Source: Tulasnella sp. 424
Taxonomy: Eukaryota; Basidiomycota; Agaricomycetes; Cantharellales; Tulasnellaceae
NCBI GenBank assembly: GCA_019633425.1
Contig: WSUB01000080.1
Location: forward strand, 119,178 to 183,177
Direction: 5' to 3'
Length of the DNA: 64,000 nt
Shown: positions 24,311 through 35,350 of the stretch, in pieces
Layout: every line of letters begins with the position of its first letter
Position numbering within the stretch: position 1 is the first letter of the stretch
Notes under the pieces: generated by a model
What the model was told of the DNA's origin: nothing
Databases searched by the model: none
What the model saw: only the letters and a program-made list of their open reading frames with translations
Program-made: the position numbers and the translations under genes

Positions 24311-25150
24311 ATTTATGCCTTTGATGGTTTCAGACTCGGATATCAGGAGATTGAGTATGGATTCCGAGCAGTGTTGACGGTTTCTACGGACGAGTCCCCA
24401 GCAAAGGTTTACGCTGGGACTCACTTCCGAACCCACCTATGATTTTTTATTGGATCGAAGCCCTGGAAGTGGGTCACTAGGTCAGCACGCCTGGAGCCGC
24501 TGCTGGTGCGCGTATGTATGATATGCCCTCTCACCATGTGGTTGCTTTCGCTTCTCGGTTTCATGGACTATGCCTCATTAACAGCTAGTATGTTATCTTG
24601 TATAACCCCTAATTTGGGTCGCTTCGGAGCCACTCTTCTGTATTGTATTATGATGCCCATGTCTAAAGTATCCAGGGATATTCGGTGCCATACTGATAGC
24701 GGTAAGGTCATACGGATGCCCGGGCCTTTTACCAAAAAAAAAAAGCGATGCAGTGGTGCACGTTGCACACAAAAAGGACTCAATGACAGGAGAAAGAATA
24801 TCAGAGGGAAGAGAAAAGAAGAACCTTCGAGAAGGATGGAGCGCCAGTCCACCCCGGTATTCTCCTCGAGCGCCAGACTGGACGGCCTCGAGGGTTCCAG
24901 CATCAATTTCAGCATGCCTCGATGGGTGCGCTTCCCAATACGAATTTTCCCAGCAAAGAAAGAGCAACGGGCGCTAATGCCCTGTCGAACGCGTTCCGCA
25001 CCTCCCTTCCTGCGACGGCTATGTATTGTGGGCAAGGTAAAAAGACCGGGCAGTGTAACTACCGCTGCCAGTTATCTAGCTCGCATTTCTGATCTTCGGC
25101 AGTTCGAAACCATTGAAAGATGGTGTGTCGCGGATGCGTGGTGGGGCGTC
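24311..25150 (+). repeat. 3'-flank repeat of the kinase genes
   Basis: The stretch containing GTCTAAAGTATC, the A-run before GCGATGCAGTGG and GCATTCTCCTCGAGC-like sequence recurs downstream of K8 (about 49190-49680) and in part downstream of K9 (about 56310-56470). The first ~60 bp after the K2 stop recur after K4 (32903-32970). A 236-codon open frame over this repeat (24506-25216) is not conserved in the other copies and is not annotated. Confidence 0.65.
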
Positions 25151-26086
25151 GTCAACACCGGCTTCGTTCTTGCAAAAATGTTCGAGGAGAACCCGGCCGC
25201 CTCACCTCTACCATAAGGATCGAATAGTCTACATGATAATCTCACCATAAAGGAAGATCGAGACCGACGCAACACCGCAGAGCATCGAGGGACTCGGGCT
25301 TGGTTGCTGTGGAAAGTCCATCGATTGGGTGCTAGGCACTCCTACGAATCAGCAGAGCGACGAACAAAGGAAAGGGCCAGACCATGGTGGGTCAAGGGCA
25401 ATGCAGCCCAAACAGTAATTGGTACAAGCCCTTAGTAGATAGGCATGTCCGGAGGCATACTATACCCGCCCAAAATTCAGCGATGGGTCGTGTCACGCGC
25501 GCGGCTTTTGCCGTTACACAAAGGCAGCGTCCCATGACAAATGGGGACGGCTTCCGACAAATCATAAATGGTAACTTTGGCATTTATTATGTTTTTTTGG
25601 GTATATGATTCACCGGGGCATGGGGATTCTGTTGTTTAGATCCTTCCCATATTCGGTCTCCTGTGCGCGTTTGCTAGAGTATGGCCCACCCTGCGATATA
25701 AAGACGCAGTCTTCTCTGAGGATATAGAAAGGCGTTGCTACAGTGGTGAACACTCCATTTCATCGATATATACTTGTCGTTAAACCTGTGGCCGTGAGTC
25801 GGTCGGTGCGACTGAGCGGCCGTCGGGAGGACGGTGTTCAGTGGAGGGTTGCCCCCCGGAATCGGTTGAGTCGATTAAGCTTCGAAAGGAAAGAAATATC
25901 CCGAGCCCGCAGTACTACCTTGTTAACGAATGAGTTTCAAAATCATAGTTACTCATTTCTTGTTTTCTCCTTCCAAACATAGAAGCTGTTACTGGAATTA
26001 TGTCCGCTGAGCGATGTGCACAAAACACCGGGAGTATGTCACATATTCTCTGGTGGAACCGATGGCGAAGCCAATATTACAACAGC
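25151..26086. other. Intergenic, no gene seen
   Basis: About 0.9 kb with no supported gene or clear repeat. Confidence 0.4.
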
Positions 26087-26352
26087 TTTCGCCCTTTGTT
26101 CGATTCCCCAAAAGGGTGGCGAAAATGAAATCAGGTTTTCCCGAAACGGGGCGAGAAGTGAAAGGCGAAAATGGCCGTGCCATAACAAAGGGGTGGCGAA
26201 AATAGACTCGTTTTCGCCACCTGTTTCACGCTACGTTTTCGACGAGGCGAAACCCGCATCCCACTTTCGCCAGACCCTTCCTCAATTGAAAGACTGGCGC
26301 ATTTAAACACGCACAATCCCACCGTTTCCGCAAGCGTTTTCGCCGGCGAAAA
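26087..26352. promoter_or_regulatory. Cluster of TTTCGCC / GGCGAAA motifs
   Basis: The heptamer TTTCGCC or its complement occurs at 26087, 26118, 26164, 26195, 26211, 26246, 26265 and as an inverted pair in the perfect 16-bp palindrome TTTTCGCCGGCGAAAA at 26337-26352. That is nine sites in 266 bp, on both strands. Chance would give far less than one. It could be a binding-site cluster or a piece of a mobile element; no function is assigned. Confidence 0.5.
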
Positions 26353-26789
26353 AAGCTTTGATACTCCCGGTGAAACCTAACGCTCCACGGAAAAACATCA
26401 CCATCTTTCATCTCCCTCGTCGTTCCTGAAAGCGGACAAAGAGCGAGTCATGTGTGAGGCTAACCGTGAGATAAGGTTCGAGCCGGGTCGTGTGGTGGAC
26501 CTTGCGATAGTTTACGGTTACCGAGCAATAATCCGCCCTACCACTGAACGGTTTGCATAAGTGTTTTCACCCTCGAACACCGCGTCGCCATGGCCCCATC
26601 TCCCTAATTCGGTAGGATAGCATCTTACCCACTCCCGAAAAGGGATCCCTTACGCTTCTTAGGCAGGTGGGGCCGGGCGAGGTGATTTTGGGGGGTGAGG
26701 ACACTTATGCAAAACACTGTAACCCCAGACGCCCGTCCTCAACCATTTCCACCGCTGGCCTGCACATCTGAGTAATTCCGCGGCGAACA

Positions 26790-27060
26790 CCTTGACTGTT
26801 CTTAGTGCGCCAATCGCTAGTCGATATTAGCGATCCCCTCACATGCTGATGCTGTGGTGGCCATTTTTACCGAAGCGATGACTGAGCTCGTTGACCGTCC
26901 TTTGCAACAAACACTGAAGACTCCTGAAGAGCGACAGCGAGATCACAGAGGAGGATCTAGTAGGGCAGCATCCTGAGGCCAGGCACCCGCGATCGAACTA
27001 TACAAATCCTGATTAAGTCAGTTGTGGATGTCAGACCCACACAGTATTGTTGGCGCCTCC
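26790..27060 (+). pseudogene. 5' relic of a short-type kinase gene
   Basis: The sequence CGATCCCCTCACATGCTGAT followed by TGAAGAGCGACAGCGAGATC and CTAGTAGGGCAGC matches the promoter, first exon and second-exon start of K2 (about 22510-22790) with indels. No downstream kinase domain follows. It is decayed and not expected to make a product. Confidence 0.5.
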
Positions 27061-28203
27061 ACTAGATTTCTAGAAGTTTCGCCTGAATTAAATCCAGGGT
27101 CCACCGTCTGACTTCATGAGTCGGGCCTCGTTTCCGCCAACCTACAACAAACGTTGCGCCTCGAGTTTGTCTTCGGTTTCGAGTTAAGGGAAGTCTGCAT
27201 CCATTGCGTGTCACCCCGAAACTTTCCGTCTAGATCTAGAATTTATCTAGATAGAAGGCGTACGTATGGGAGGCGAAGAAGTGCAACGACTCGTCCGCAC
27301 GTCAGTCTCCTCTAGGACTGTGGGCTAGCCAAATCCCCTCCCTCGGCCACTGGGACCCTTTCCTGGGATGCCCGCCATTCCCGCCCCGCTCAAAGATCAA
27401 TTGGAGAAGAACCTTGCCTTTGGGTGAAGTCTGGCTATCCAAACCCCACCGGAAACATTGAGGCACTCTTCTAAATGAGGTCAAATTCACTCAACTGAGT
27501 GTGGTGGCTCAAAGTGGTAGTCTTTACCACAGGCTTATCACCTCGCTTTTATGCCAGACCACGAGTCAGCGGACCTCTTGAGTCCCGCTCGGCCAGTTCA
27601 AGAAAAAAGTCTGAAACACGCTGTGAAACGAGACTCAGTGTCAGGTCTGAAAGCCTTTTTTTCATTTCTCAACCGGCTTTTGAGACCGGGAGAGGGTTCT
27701 TTCTGGAATCAAAAGATTTTCTTTCTCCAAACCCGGTCTTGGGATCTGGGTTACTCGGAGAGAGGCGGACTCGCACTTTCCGTTCGGGTTTTCGGCAGTC
27801 TTCCCCATCTAGAAACGCACGGTTGTCTTACCAACCACCATAAGTAAGTATGTCTGGGATGGACCTATGTCCGCAGTGTGCCCGGCCCATCATGCTTGGT
27901 GCGTGTTCTCCTTCCAACGCCCGCCCTTCAGTGGGAGGCGAATCCGTAAATTGATAGGATGATGTGATGAAGAGCTACGATCGACCTCCAACCCTCCACT
28001 CTCTTAAAAGCACGAATACTTCGACCCCACCCATCCCTCTTCTTTCCCTACCCACTTCCAGTAAACCCGGTCTTTCCAACCTCCTCCCTCTGCTGAAACC
28101 CCTGTTCTTCACGATCGTTCTTCCCTGCGCCATCAAACCTATAATAACCCCAACACCCATCGAATCGAATCGTCGACGTCTCGCGGCGAGGCAAGCACAT
28201 TGA
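27061..28203. other. Spacer, no gene seen
   Basis: About 1.1 kb upstream of K3, matched in copy B by 35600-36788. The last 170 bp (TACCCACTTCCAGTAAACCC to AAGCACATTGAATG) are probably the old 5' UTR of the long-type kinase. No coding sequence is supported. Confidence 0.5.
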
Positions 28204-28611
28204 ATGTATCTCGTTCTGCAAACACCATCCGCGCCGCGTCGTAACCTCCCTATATCGGTTGTACCCTCAACAAAGGTCGAGCTGAATAGTCTCATGATCA
28301 CAATGAGCCAATCTTCAACACCGAACTCCATCGATGTTGCTATGAATCCCACGCAGCAAGCGTTACTCGCTCATTCCACCCTTCCGGTGGCGGTTGTGCC
28401 TTCAACGAGCGCCGAGACGAACAACGCCAGGCCTACAATGTCGGCAGTCGTTGAGCGGTTAACGACCCTTATCATTTCCTACGAATCGGGAATCCATGCC
28501 GTCGACAGACAACCAGAAACGGAGCAGGGTTTGAGCTTGATTCCGATCTTGATCTTCGTCCTCGCCGTCAATTTGATCCTGATGGCGTTTTGCGCTTTGG
28601 CGATTCAGTAA
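28204..28611 (+). pseudogene. K3: long-type kinase copy lacking the kinase domain, frame kept
   Basis: A single 135-codon frame from ATG to TAA. Residues 1-72 match the N-terminal linker of K5 (MYLVLQTPSA against [10 protein letters not shown], then two Q-x-x-x-A-R/H-S motif copies). From NARPTMSAVVERLTTL onward it matches the last exon of K5, including the end of the kinase C-lobe and the C-terminal hydrophobic segment LIPILIFVLAVNLILMAFCA. Everything between, meaning the whole ATP- and substrate-binding core with all its introns, is missing. The junction lies where the two K5 parental sites share GCCAAA, which suggests a microhomology deletion. If expressed, it would be a small membrane-anchored protein with a Ser/Pro-rich head. 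Equally, it may simply be a pseudogene. Confidence 0.8.
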
Positions 28612-28905
28612 AAGCACTGCCGCCTCCACGACAGGATGTAGCGGAGGCGGCAGTTTTTATGTCCCTTTTCATTCGTCTCCCATACATGCTCCTCTCGAAT
28701 TTTCTATATCATGCATCTGACACATGTTTCTCTCCAACCCTGCATCTCATGCGCCCTGTTACAGTTCTTGTTCACTATGTCCTCCTTGCATTCCCAGTAT
28801 TATGTTATTACTGCTTTCTCTCTCCTCACCTACTCCCGAGCAGAATCTGGCTTCGCGGTTTCTTGGTATCAGTGAAAGTTTTGCCCTTCGCCAACAGAGC
28901 TGCAG

Positions 28906-29630
28906 AAACAAAAGGCTCCGAGTCCGAGGGCAGCGTATACTACCACGTATGGCGATTTCGAATTTAATAACGTCCTCTCCGATGTCAACTTTATCATTGT
29001 CATACTCACTGCACCCACACGGATATCCTAGACCAATGGCCCAACCAGGTCCCGGGGTTCTTCTCCTTCGGCCAAGCCGAGAAGCTTCTCCATGAGAGAT
29101 TATTTTTGCTTTGCTGTACTATTTCATCTTGCATAACCGCGTTCAAAACGCCTTGGATGAGATGTGGATACGAGACGAGCGTGCGGGTCGGGCCTTGAGC
29201 TTTGCGGCATCATTTTGAATGCGATACAGACAGTGTCGGGGTTGTCAGATCCTGTGTTGAGGAAGTTGTGAGCCCTCTTTCCCAACTTTGGTTGCTTGGT
29301 GTCGTTTCTCACTAAATTTCTCTCGCCACTCTATGCGTAGGTCCAGCTCCACGGAAGACCGAGGAGAAAATGGGCCCAATGCTTGTTTAGACGGGTGCGT
29401 AGGCCGGTAAGACGTCACATACAATGTACCCAGGGAGCAAACTCGGGTCGTGCGCGATAATAAGCCGAAGGTGTTGGCGAGTGAGTTGACGAGGATGGTT
29501 CGAGAACGGGTGGAGGACATTCAAGCCACAACCTTAAATCGTGTAGAACGTTCTTCTTGGGTCGGTTGGATAAATCCTCGTCCTTGCGCACGTCGCCGTT
29601 TACTGGATCAATATTGACCTCCGCCACACA
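28906..29630 (-). pseudogene. Shuffled LIG1 fragments, site 1
   Basis: 28906-29200 matches LIG1 exon 2 (14400-14700). 29260-29520 matches exon 1 (translation SSTRSRTILVNSLANT against [16 protein letters not shown] in LIG1). 29525-29627 matches exon 4 ([11 protein letters not shown] and LSNRPKKNV against [11 protein letters not shown] and LSNRPKKDV). On the minus strand exon 4 comes before exon 1, the reverse of the gene order, so the pieces were joined after rearrangement. Frames are broken. Confidence 0.8.
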
Positions 29631-31115
29631 GTATCCGGTTTTACATTATTTCAGACTTAGTTGGTAGGTATAGATCGTGTCACTTAGTACCCTTTGTTAA
29701 TTCATGTCAGGTAGTCAAGGTAGGAGGGTGCAGTCGTTGCGCGTCTCCACACGTGGCCTACTCGGAATATACCGCATTCTCGAACACGGGATCTACCGAC
29801 GGCGATCGATTGCCGGAGGACATCGATGATTACCGATCACACCGTATATATATATATATATGTATTAAGAGGGCGTTGAAATGAGAGGGGGAAGCCAACG
29901 AGATACAGGGAATACCGCTTAGTCTCTTATACATTGGAGGTATCCGTTGGATGGTATGCATCAGGTAGGTTGCAGTAATATTATATGGAAGAGGCCTGCC
30001 CCACCGAGACGGTTAAGGGCACAACTCCAATGTGGAGCATAAACAAATACGACCATCGTGTACAGCATAGATCAATCTAAGGGGAGGGCCTCCCTCGTGA
30101 GGGTATTAGTTTCAGTTGTTCGCATCATGTCGGGCCGTAGCACGTTACATCTACTCTTGCAAGAGCGTTGAATATTTGGCTGCAGCTGCGTACGCTCCTC
30201 GGCGTAATTAGCGCACCGGGGCTGCGCTGAATGCTTCCTAGCTATGATCACATCTTTTGTGAAGCTATCCCCTGCTCATGAGTCACGAAACAGACTGGTG
30301 CGAGTTTGGAGCAAATGAGCGGTCGTTGAGAGTGCTAACTCGGGTGAGAGGGCAACAACGGATGTTCCAGCCGGCCGCGCGCTAAGCTATCCGACAATAC
30401 CGCACCCTCTTCCCTCTATCTCGGCAAGCTATATGATGCCGGAATGAGATTATCCACAATAGTTCTAAAATGCGCAAGCCAAAATGGAAGAGATCCGCCT
30501 GCAACTAATCATCGTTTCATTGGCGGGAGTTCAGGAGGGCAACGTCCGAACGGAACACCTCAACAGAAAACAGTGACAAAACGAGGAAACAACTCCTCCT
30601 ACGACAACTAACCCGAGGTCATCGTCCCCAGTCCTAGTGTCGGTGTAAGCTTCCTACAACGTGGCTTTGAAGTTCGGATGTGGCGTAGACGTTCAAGACG
30701 AACCGTGGCGCTATGATGGAACACCGCATTATGTAATACACCACCGTCCCGAACTCAGTGTTTTTCTCCGACGCCCGCGCCCCCGCTCCGACCCCCGACT
30801 CCTGTGTGAAATGACCGCCACGGATGGGAGGGAAGTTCGGCTCACGGCGCGATATCGATGATCCTTGCCATTCGATCCCACCTGTAACCCACTGGATCAC
30901 GCACATATATATGTGTGCAGCTGTATTTAAAATGGCGCTGTGTTGTTCATCATCAACACCAGTTGCTCCCCTCAAGTCTCATCAAAAGTAACCACTTCAG
31001 AACTCACTGTACAGGGTACCTGTAAGATTTTGTGTGCGACTAATTTCCCAACGAAACACCTGACCTCCTAGAACGCAGTTGCTACCAATCCCCCCTCCCC
31101 CCAACGCACACGCTA
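29631..31115. other. Spacer upstream of K4, duplicated upstream of K6
   Basis: Matches 39371-40718 over most of its length (for example TGAGTCACGAAA, GGATGGTATGCATCAGGTAGG and TAATTAGCGCACCGGGGC in both). It contains a (TA)8 microsatellite at about 29845-29861 that the other copy lacks. No open frame is shared by the two copies, so I see no gene. Confidence 0.7.
30901..30918 (+). promoter_or_regulatory. Near-palindromic TATA-like element upstream of K4
   Basis: GCACATATATATGTGTGC, about 200 bp before the K4 ATG. The K6 counterpart is at 40551-40569. Conservation between duplicated spacers and the TATA core support a core-promoter role, but not decisively. Confidence 0.4.
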
Positions 31116-32902
31116 ATGCTGAAGTGGTCGTTATTGTCGAACATTGTTGTCCGGAGGTCCGAGGTCAAGAAACGACTCATGGTAAGCAATTATTGGCCTT
31201 ATTAGCCTTAGGCCGTAACAAGCGCTGAAGACTTCCGCGTGCCTCACGGTTGGGTGCCTTCGACAACTTAAGGTTATATACCGACGCTTTTGCAGACAGG
31301 AGGCTTCTGCGGAGCAACAGCCAGCTCCAATATCGTTTCGAGGCAAAGTTTCCCAAGACGAACCTGCAGCAGGGCAGCATTTTGACACCGCACACCCATC
31401 CCCGGCGCCCCCTCCAAACCAAGGTCAGTCGAGCCACCCCTTCCCTCGTTGACGGAACCTAATTATGAGCCACTGGTGGACGTCCCACTGACATATCCCA
31501 CTGAAAATCCCTACCCAGCGGTTGCTGCAGTAAAGGAAAATACCAAACCGACTACGATCACCACAACCCACTCGTTGGCGCTAGAAACTGCACCGAACAC
31601 CGCGATCGCAGCTCTGCAAATACCATCCGCTCCGTCTGATCTCCCAAGTCCCATTTCGTTACCGGCCTCTAATGCCAATATTCGACGGGGGCGCTGTTTC
31701 TGGCCGACAAAACCTTCCTTACTTGGATGCATATCCGAACCAGAAGGAGCGCCTCTATATGGTGGGGCTTTCAGTAATGTGTGGTGCTGTAAAATTAGGT
31801 TCTGTGCGTCGTCAGATACGCTTCCAACCGAGGTAAGTTTCTCTTGAATACTGAAAACTCGGAGAACGGGTTACAAGAGCCAGATCTCGAATCCCATAGG
31901 TTGCCGTGAAGGTACTTCGACCGATCTCACACTGTACTGCAAGCGACACCCTACCAGATGAGCGTCTAATACAGGTGTGTCTTTCTCATCCATTACACTC
32001 AAAACCGAGTCATCCTAGATGATTGTTTGTCCAGCGATTCCAAGAAGAACGCAGAACTTGGTCTGGACTACAAGACCACCCTAGTATTGTTCCCCTGATT
32101 GGGTGGACCTTAACCCCCAGTCTCTCATTCATATCTCCCTGGTACAAGCAAGGGAGTCTAGCCCGCTACATGAAGACGAAGGAAATTTCTAGGAGGGAAG
32201 GGCTACAACTCGTATGTTCGACGCATAGTCGCCATTACCGCTATTTGACCGGGCGCGCGCTTTTTCCCGGCATAGCTACTTGACGTCGCAAAGGGACTTG
32301 AGTACCTTCACTCGCTTAGTCCACCTGTAGTCCATGGTGATCTCAAACCCGTCTGTAAATCTTTCTCATCCATGGATGCCGGTCACTGAAGATACTTCAT
32401 AGGACAACGTTCTTCTGTCAGACGAAGGGAAAGCTCTTCTAACGGACTTTGGTCTTTCAACTATAATGGGCCAGGAGTCGATGTATACCGCTTCTCATCT
32501 TTGTGGAGGAAGTGTTCCGTGGATGTCGCCAGAACAAATGAAGGAAGGGTCGAAGTCCTGCCAAAGCGACGTCTATAGCTTTGGGAGTCTCGCATTCGAG
32601 GTAGTTTTAGGTATCCCATACGCATTTTGCTACGCTGACACACGATGTGCCGGCTATTCTGCATTTAGGTCCTGACAGGGAAAACCCCGCATGATGGGTT
32701 AACTTATGCCCAAATCGTCTGTCAAGTCTGTCATCCCATCAACCCAAGGGACCCTGTCAAAAGCTGGAGCAAATATCCTCAACTCCAGGGCCCGGTTGAA
32801 AATCTCCTCAGGGACTGCTGGTCGCGCCCACCAGATGCCCGGCCGTCCATGTCAGAGGTTGTTCGACGGTTGGCTACTCTACCCGAATCACGCGAGGCGT
32901 AG
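31116..32902 (+). CDS. TKL-like protein kinase K4, short type
   Basis: Exons: 31116-31181, 31300-31423, 31531-31832, 31900-31974, 32035-32211, 32276-32350, 32403-32600 and 32669-32902; 416 aa. The 107-nt intron 31424-31530 (GTCAGT...GCAG) removes an apparent frame break in the linker and has a counterpart in K6. The start MLKWSLLSNIVVRRSE is basic and amphipathic-looking. The kinase domain has GGAFSNVW, VAVKV (Lys 168), FQEER (Glu 193 or 194), HGDLKPDN (Asp 270), DFGLST (Asp 288) and WMSPEQ. It ends at TLPESREA without a membrane segment. Two donors are weak (GTCTGT at 32351, GTAGTT at 32601), so splicing efficiency may be reduced. It lies in duplication copy A. Confidence 0.8.
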
Positions 32903-34340
32903 ATCTATGCCTTTGATGACCAGTTTCAAATTCGGATACCAGGAGATTGAGTATGGATTACAAGCAGTATGATGATGTCCATGGACGGGAAGACGACAAT
33001 CAGCGTACGTGTCATGGCCGCTTCACCTAGACAGGGCTCTCGCTCTCTGGACAAATGCTTTCGACCTTCTTCCCCAACCTTGTACCACCCGTCTGGCGCA
33101 GCGTTTCTCCCTGAGCGCTACATCTATACGACTTGTTACGACTCTCGTTCCTGATGTACAGGTCTCCTCCTTGAATGTCACAGTTGTGATATGGAATACG
33201 ATTCAGATGCCCGAAATAATGTTGGTTGCTGGGCTTGCAGTTATATTTGTATATGCGTACGAACCCCAAAGACGAAAAAATGTGACGTAGTGTGTGCAAC
33301 GTTCCAAGAGTACCGTCGGTTGGCTCCCCGGCGGCGCTAACACGGTTTCGCCACTCCGTACTGGGGTACGAATAGTGAATTGTGCGTTGACTGTGATCAA
33401 TGGAAGATAACCCACAGGACGTTCGTTAAGGTTCAAGCGAGGATCACATGAGACTTGCGGCACTACCTCCAGGACTTGAGGAGGCATAGTTTTCAGGACT
33501 TCAACGGTAGTCCTTCCTTCTGTCTCTCCTTCCGTCCGTCCCGGGCATTTGGATATTCTTTCTAGAACCCAATTAAATCTACAATCTGCGAAGTATTGAG
33601 ACTCCTGCGTAGTCGTGAGAGCCATAGTCCGCCCAAACCCAAGGTCGTCAATTACAGGTTGGCCCGGGTCTGGTGCCGATCAATCTGCGATCAACCCCTT
33701 TTTACTTGTATCCTGTTCCTATATCCAGACCAGACGGTGTCTAAAGGTATACTAGCTTGGCCCTCGACTACTTAGCTATTAGGTGCGGTGACTCAAGAAA
33801 CTGCGAAAGAATCCAGGCATGCTGCAAGCTTGTCGCGGCGGGGCAGGCGGCATTTGATCCAGGACTCCGAGTTAGAAGATCTCGGCATATATCTCATAGA
33901 CCTAATTCCACTCGCACAATGGGAACAATATTCATTTCCCCAGAAAGGTGGCTTGCCTTACGGCTACAGTCTTCGCGGTATAAGACGTGAAAGACCAAAT
34001 CATGGGCTGACTGTACGTACGTGGGATGGACTCGAGTGGCGGGCAGGTAAGAGCTACCTGACGTTCCCCTGCAGGCAGCGCCTCTACGGGGCGAGACCGC
34101 GATAAGATAGAAACAAGAGTAAAGGCTTCGTAGAAACCGAGCCTGAACACGACCTTCCTCCGCCGCGTTGCTTCCTGCGTGCTCATTCCCCACAGCCCGC
34201 CCTTCCAATGGGCCTACTCCAATACCAGTATTCAATGCCTTCAATTTCTAGCCCTATTAACCCGGGGTTAAGTCGTCGTTGAGGAAACGTTTACCCAACG
34301 CTTAGATTTTGCCATCTTCGTCGGACCCAAGCTTGTCTGT
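32903..34340. other. Intergenic between K4 and LIG1 fragments
   Basis: About 1.4 kb. The stretch 33030-33160 resembles the 3' flanks of the long-type kinases (CTATATCT-rich, TCTGGC and GTTCCTGATGT). No supported gene. Confidence 0.5.
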
Positions 34341-34344
34341 CAAA

Positions 34345-34900
34345 ATCAACGTCGGACGACTGGTTTGCCAAGGATGTCAGGATCCTGGAGGCCAGCAGCT
34401 CATGATTGACATTTCGCATTTGAGATTGGTACTAGGCTCTCTGTCTTACTTTATCAGCTGCTGACTGGATAGCTTGACTAGATGCCTGGACTCTCCGTCG
34501 CGTCTACTGGCGTGTATTTGGACTTTCTGTCCGGCGTATTAAGCTCAGCTGTTAGAACAAGTCTCACAAACGCTCGTAGATCTCGCCGAGTGAGAACGAA
34601 CCATAGGGTGTATAGGCACTCCCACGGAGAAGTGTCATAGATTCGCATCACCGCTCTTGGGGCTCGCACGAGGGTACTTGGAACCAAGCGAGGTCCTCTC
34701 TTCACTCGGAGCTCGCTAATTGGCTGGAAGCATCCTTTCGAGACCCTTTCTGAACCTTGTCAAGCAATTAACTCCCAAGTCAAGAACCTCCAAAAGTTAA
34801 AACTCCTGATGGACCAGCTCAATAACCTCCTCAGCAAGACTCCCTTTCACATCAACCTTTCTTCCTTTCCATCCTACTTTGCGGTGTGATGGCGAACTAA
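34345..34900 (-). pseudogene. Shuffled LIG1 fragments, site 2
   Basis: 34345-34625 matches the 5' end of LIG1 exon 4, the intron and exon 3 (13830-14110), including TAGATGCCTGGACTCTCCGTCGCG and AACGCTCGTAGAT. The catalytic-lysine region is present but frameshifted. 34800-34900 matches a part of exon 1 (about 15505-15620, CCAGCTCAATAACCTC). Between the two pieces no LIG1 match is seen. Non-functional. Confidence 0.7.
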
Positions 34901-35089
34901 TGATGCTCGAAGCTTTTGCAGCGGGGGATATTGCACGTGGATGCCTGAACACGTCCGTCGCAGCTCGGTGTGGTGAACGGAACCGTGCGATAGTTTGAGC
35001 CACCGAGCAGCAACCCGCCCCGAGACGCGTGTCCTCAGCCATTTTCACCGCTGGCCTGCACCTCTGAAATAATCCCGTACCGAACACGC

Positions 35090-35350
35090 TGACTGTTCTC
35101 AGTGCGCCGGTTGCTGGTCGATATTAGCGATCCCCTCCCATGCTGATGCTGAGGTCGCCATCTTTACGGAAGCGATGACTGAGCTCGTTGACCATCCTGT
35201 GCAACAGAGGCTGAAGACCCCTGAAGAGCGACAACGAGATCACAGAGGAGGGCCTAGTTAGGCAGCACCCCGAGGCCGATCAAATTATACGAATCCTGAG
35301 TCAGCTGTGGATATCAGGCCGTCACAGGAGTCGGAGGTGGATGACGGTAA
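35090..35350 (+). pseudogene. 5' relic of a short-type kinase gene
   Basis: Counterpart of 26790-27060: CGATCCCCTCCCATGCTGATGCTGAGG, then TGAAGAGCGACAACGAGATC and AGTTAGGCAGCACC. It resembles the first two exons of K2, K4 and K6, with disrupted frames and no kinase domain behind it. Confidence 0.5.

Larger units (their letters stand above)
26490..32902 (+). repeat. Segmental duplication, copy A
   Basis: Copy A holds, in order, a short-type kinase 5' relic, about 1.2 kb of spacer, the deleted long-type kinase K3, LIG1 fragments, about 1.45 kb of spacer and the short-type kinase K4. The same order recurs at 34960-42483 (copy B). Clear collinear matches include 26790-27060 with 35090-35350, 27500-28000 with 36060-36580, and 29530-30370 with 39290-40060. 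Copies have diverged by many substitutions and indels. Confidence 0.85.

Noticed and set aside
24506..25216. 236-codon plus-strand frame
   Set aside because: It covers the kinase 3'-flank repeat, and the homologous copy at 49190-49680 does not keep the frame.
31416..31460. Apparent frameshift in K4 linker
   Set aside because: A 107-nt GT-AG intron restores the frame and the same intron is found in K6, so a frameshift is the weaker explanation.
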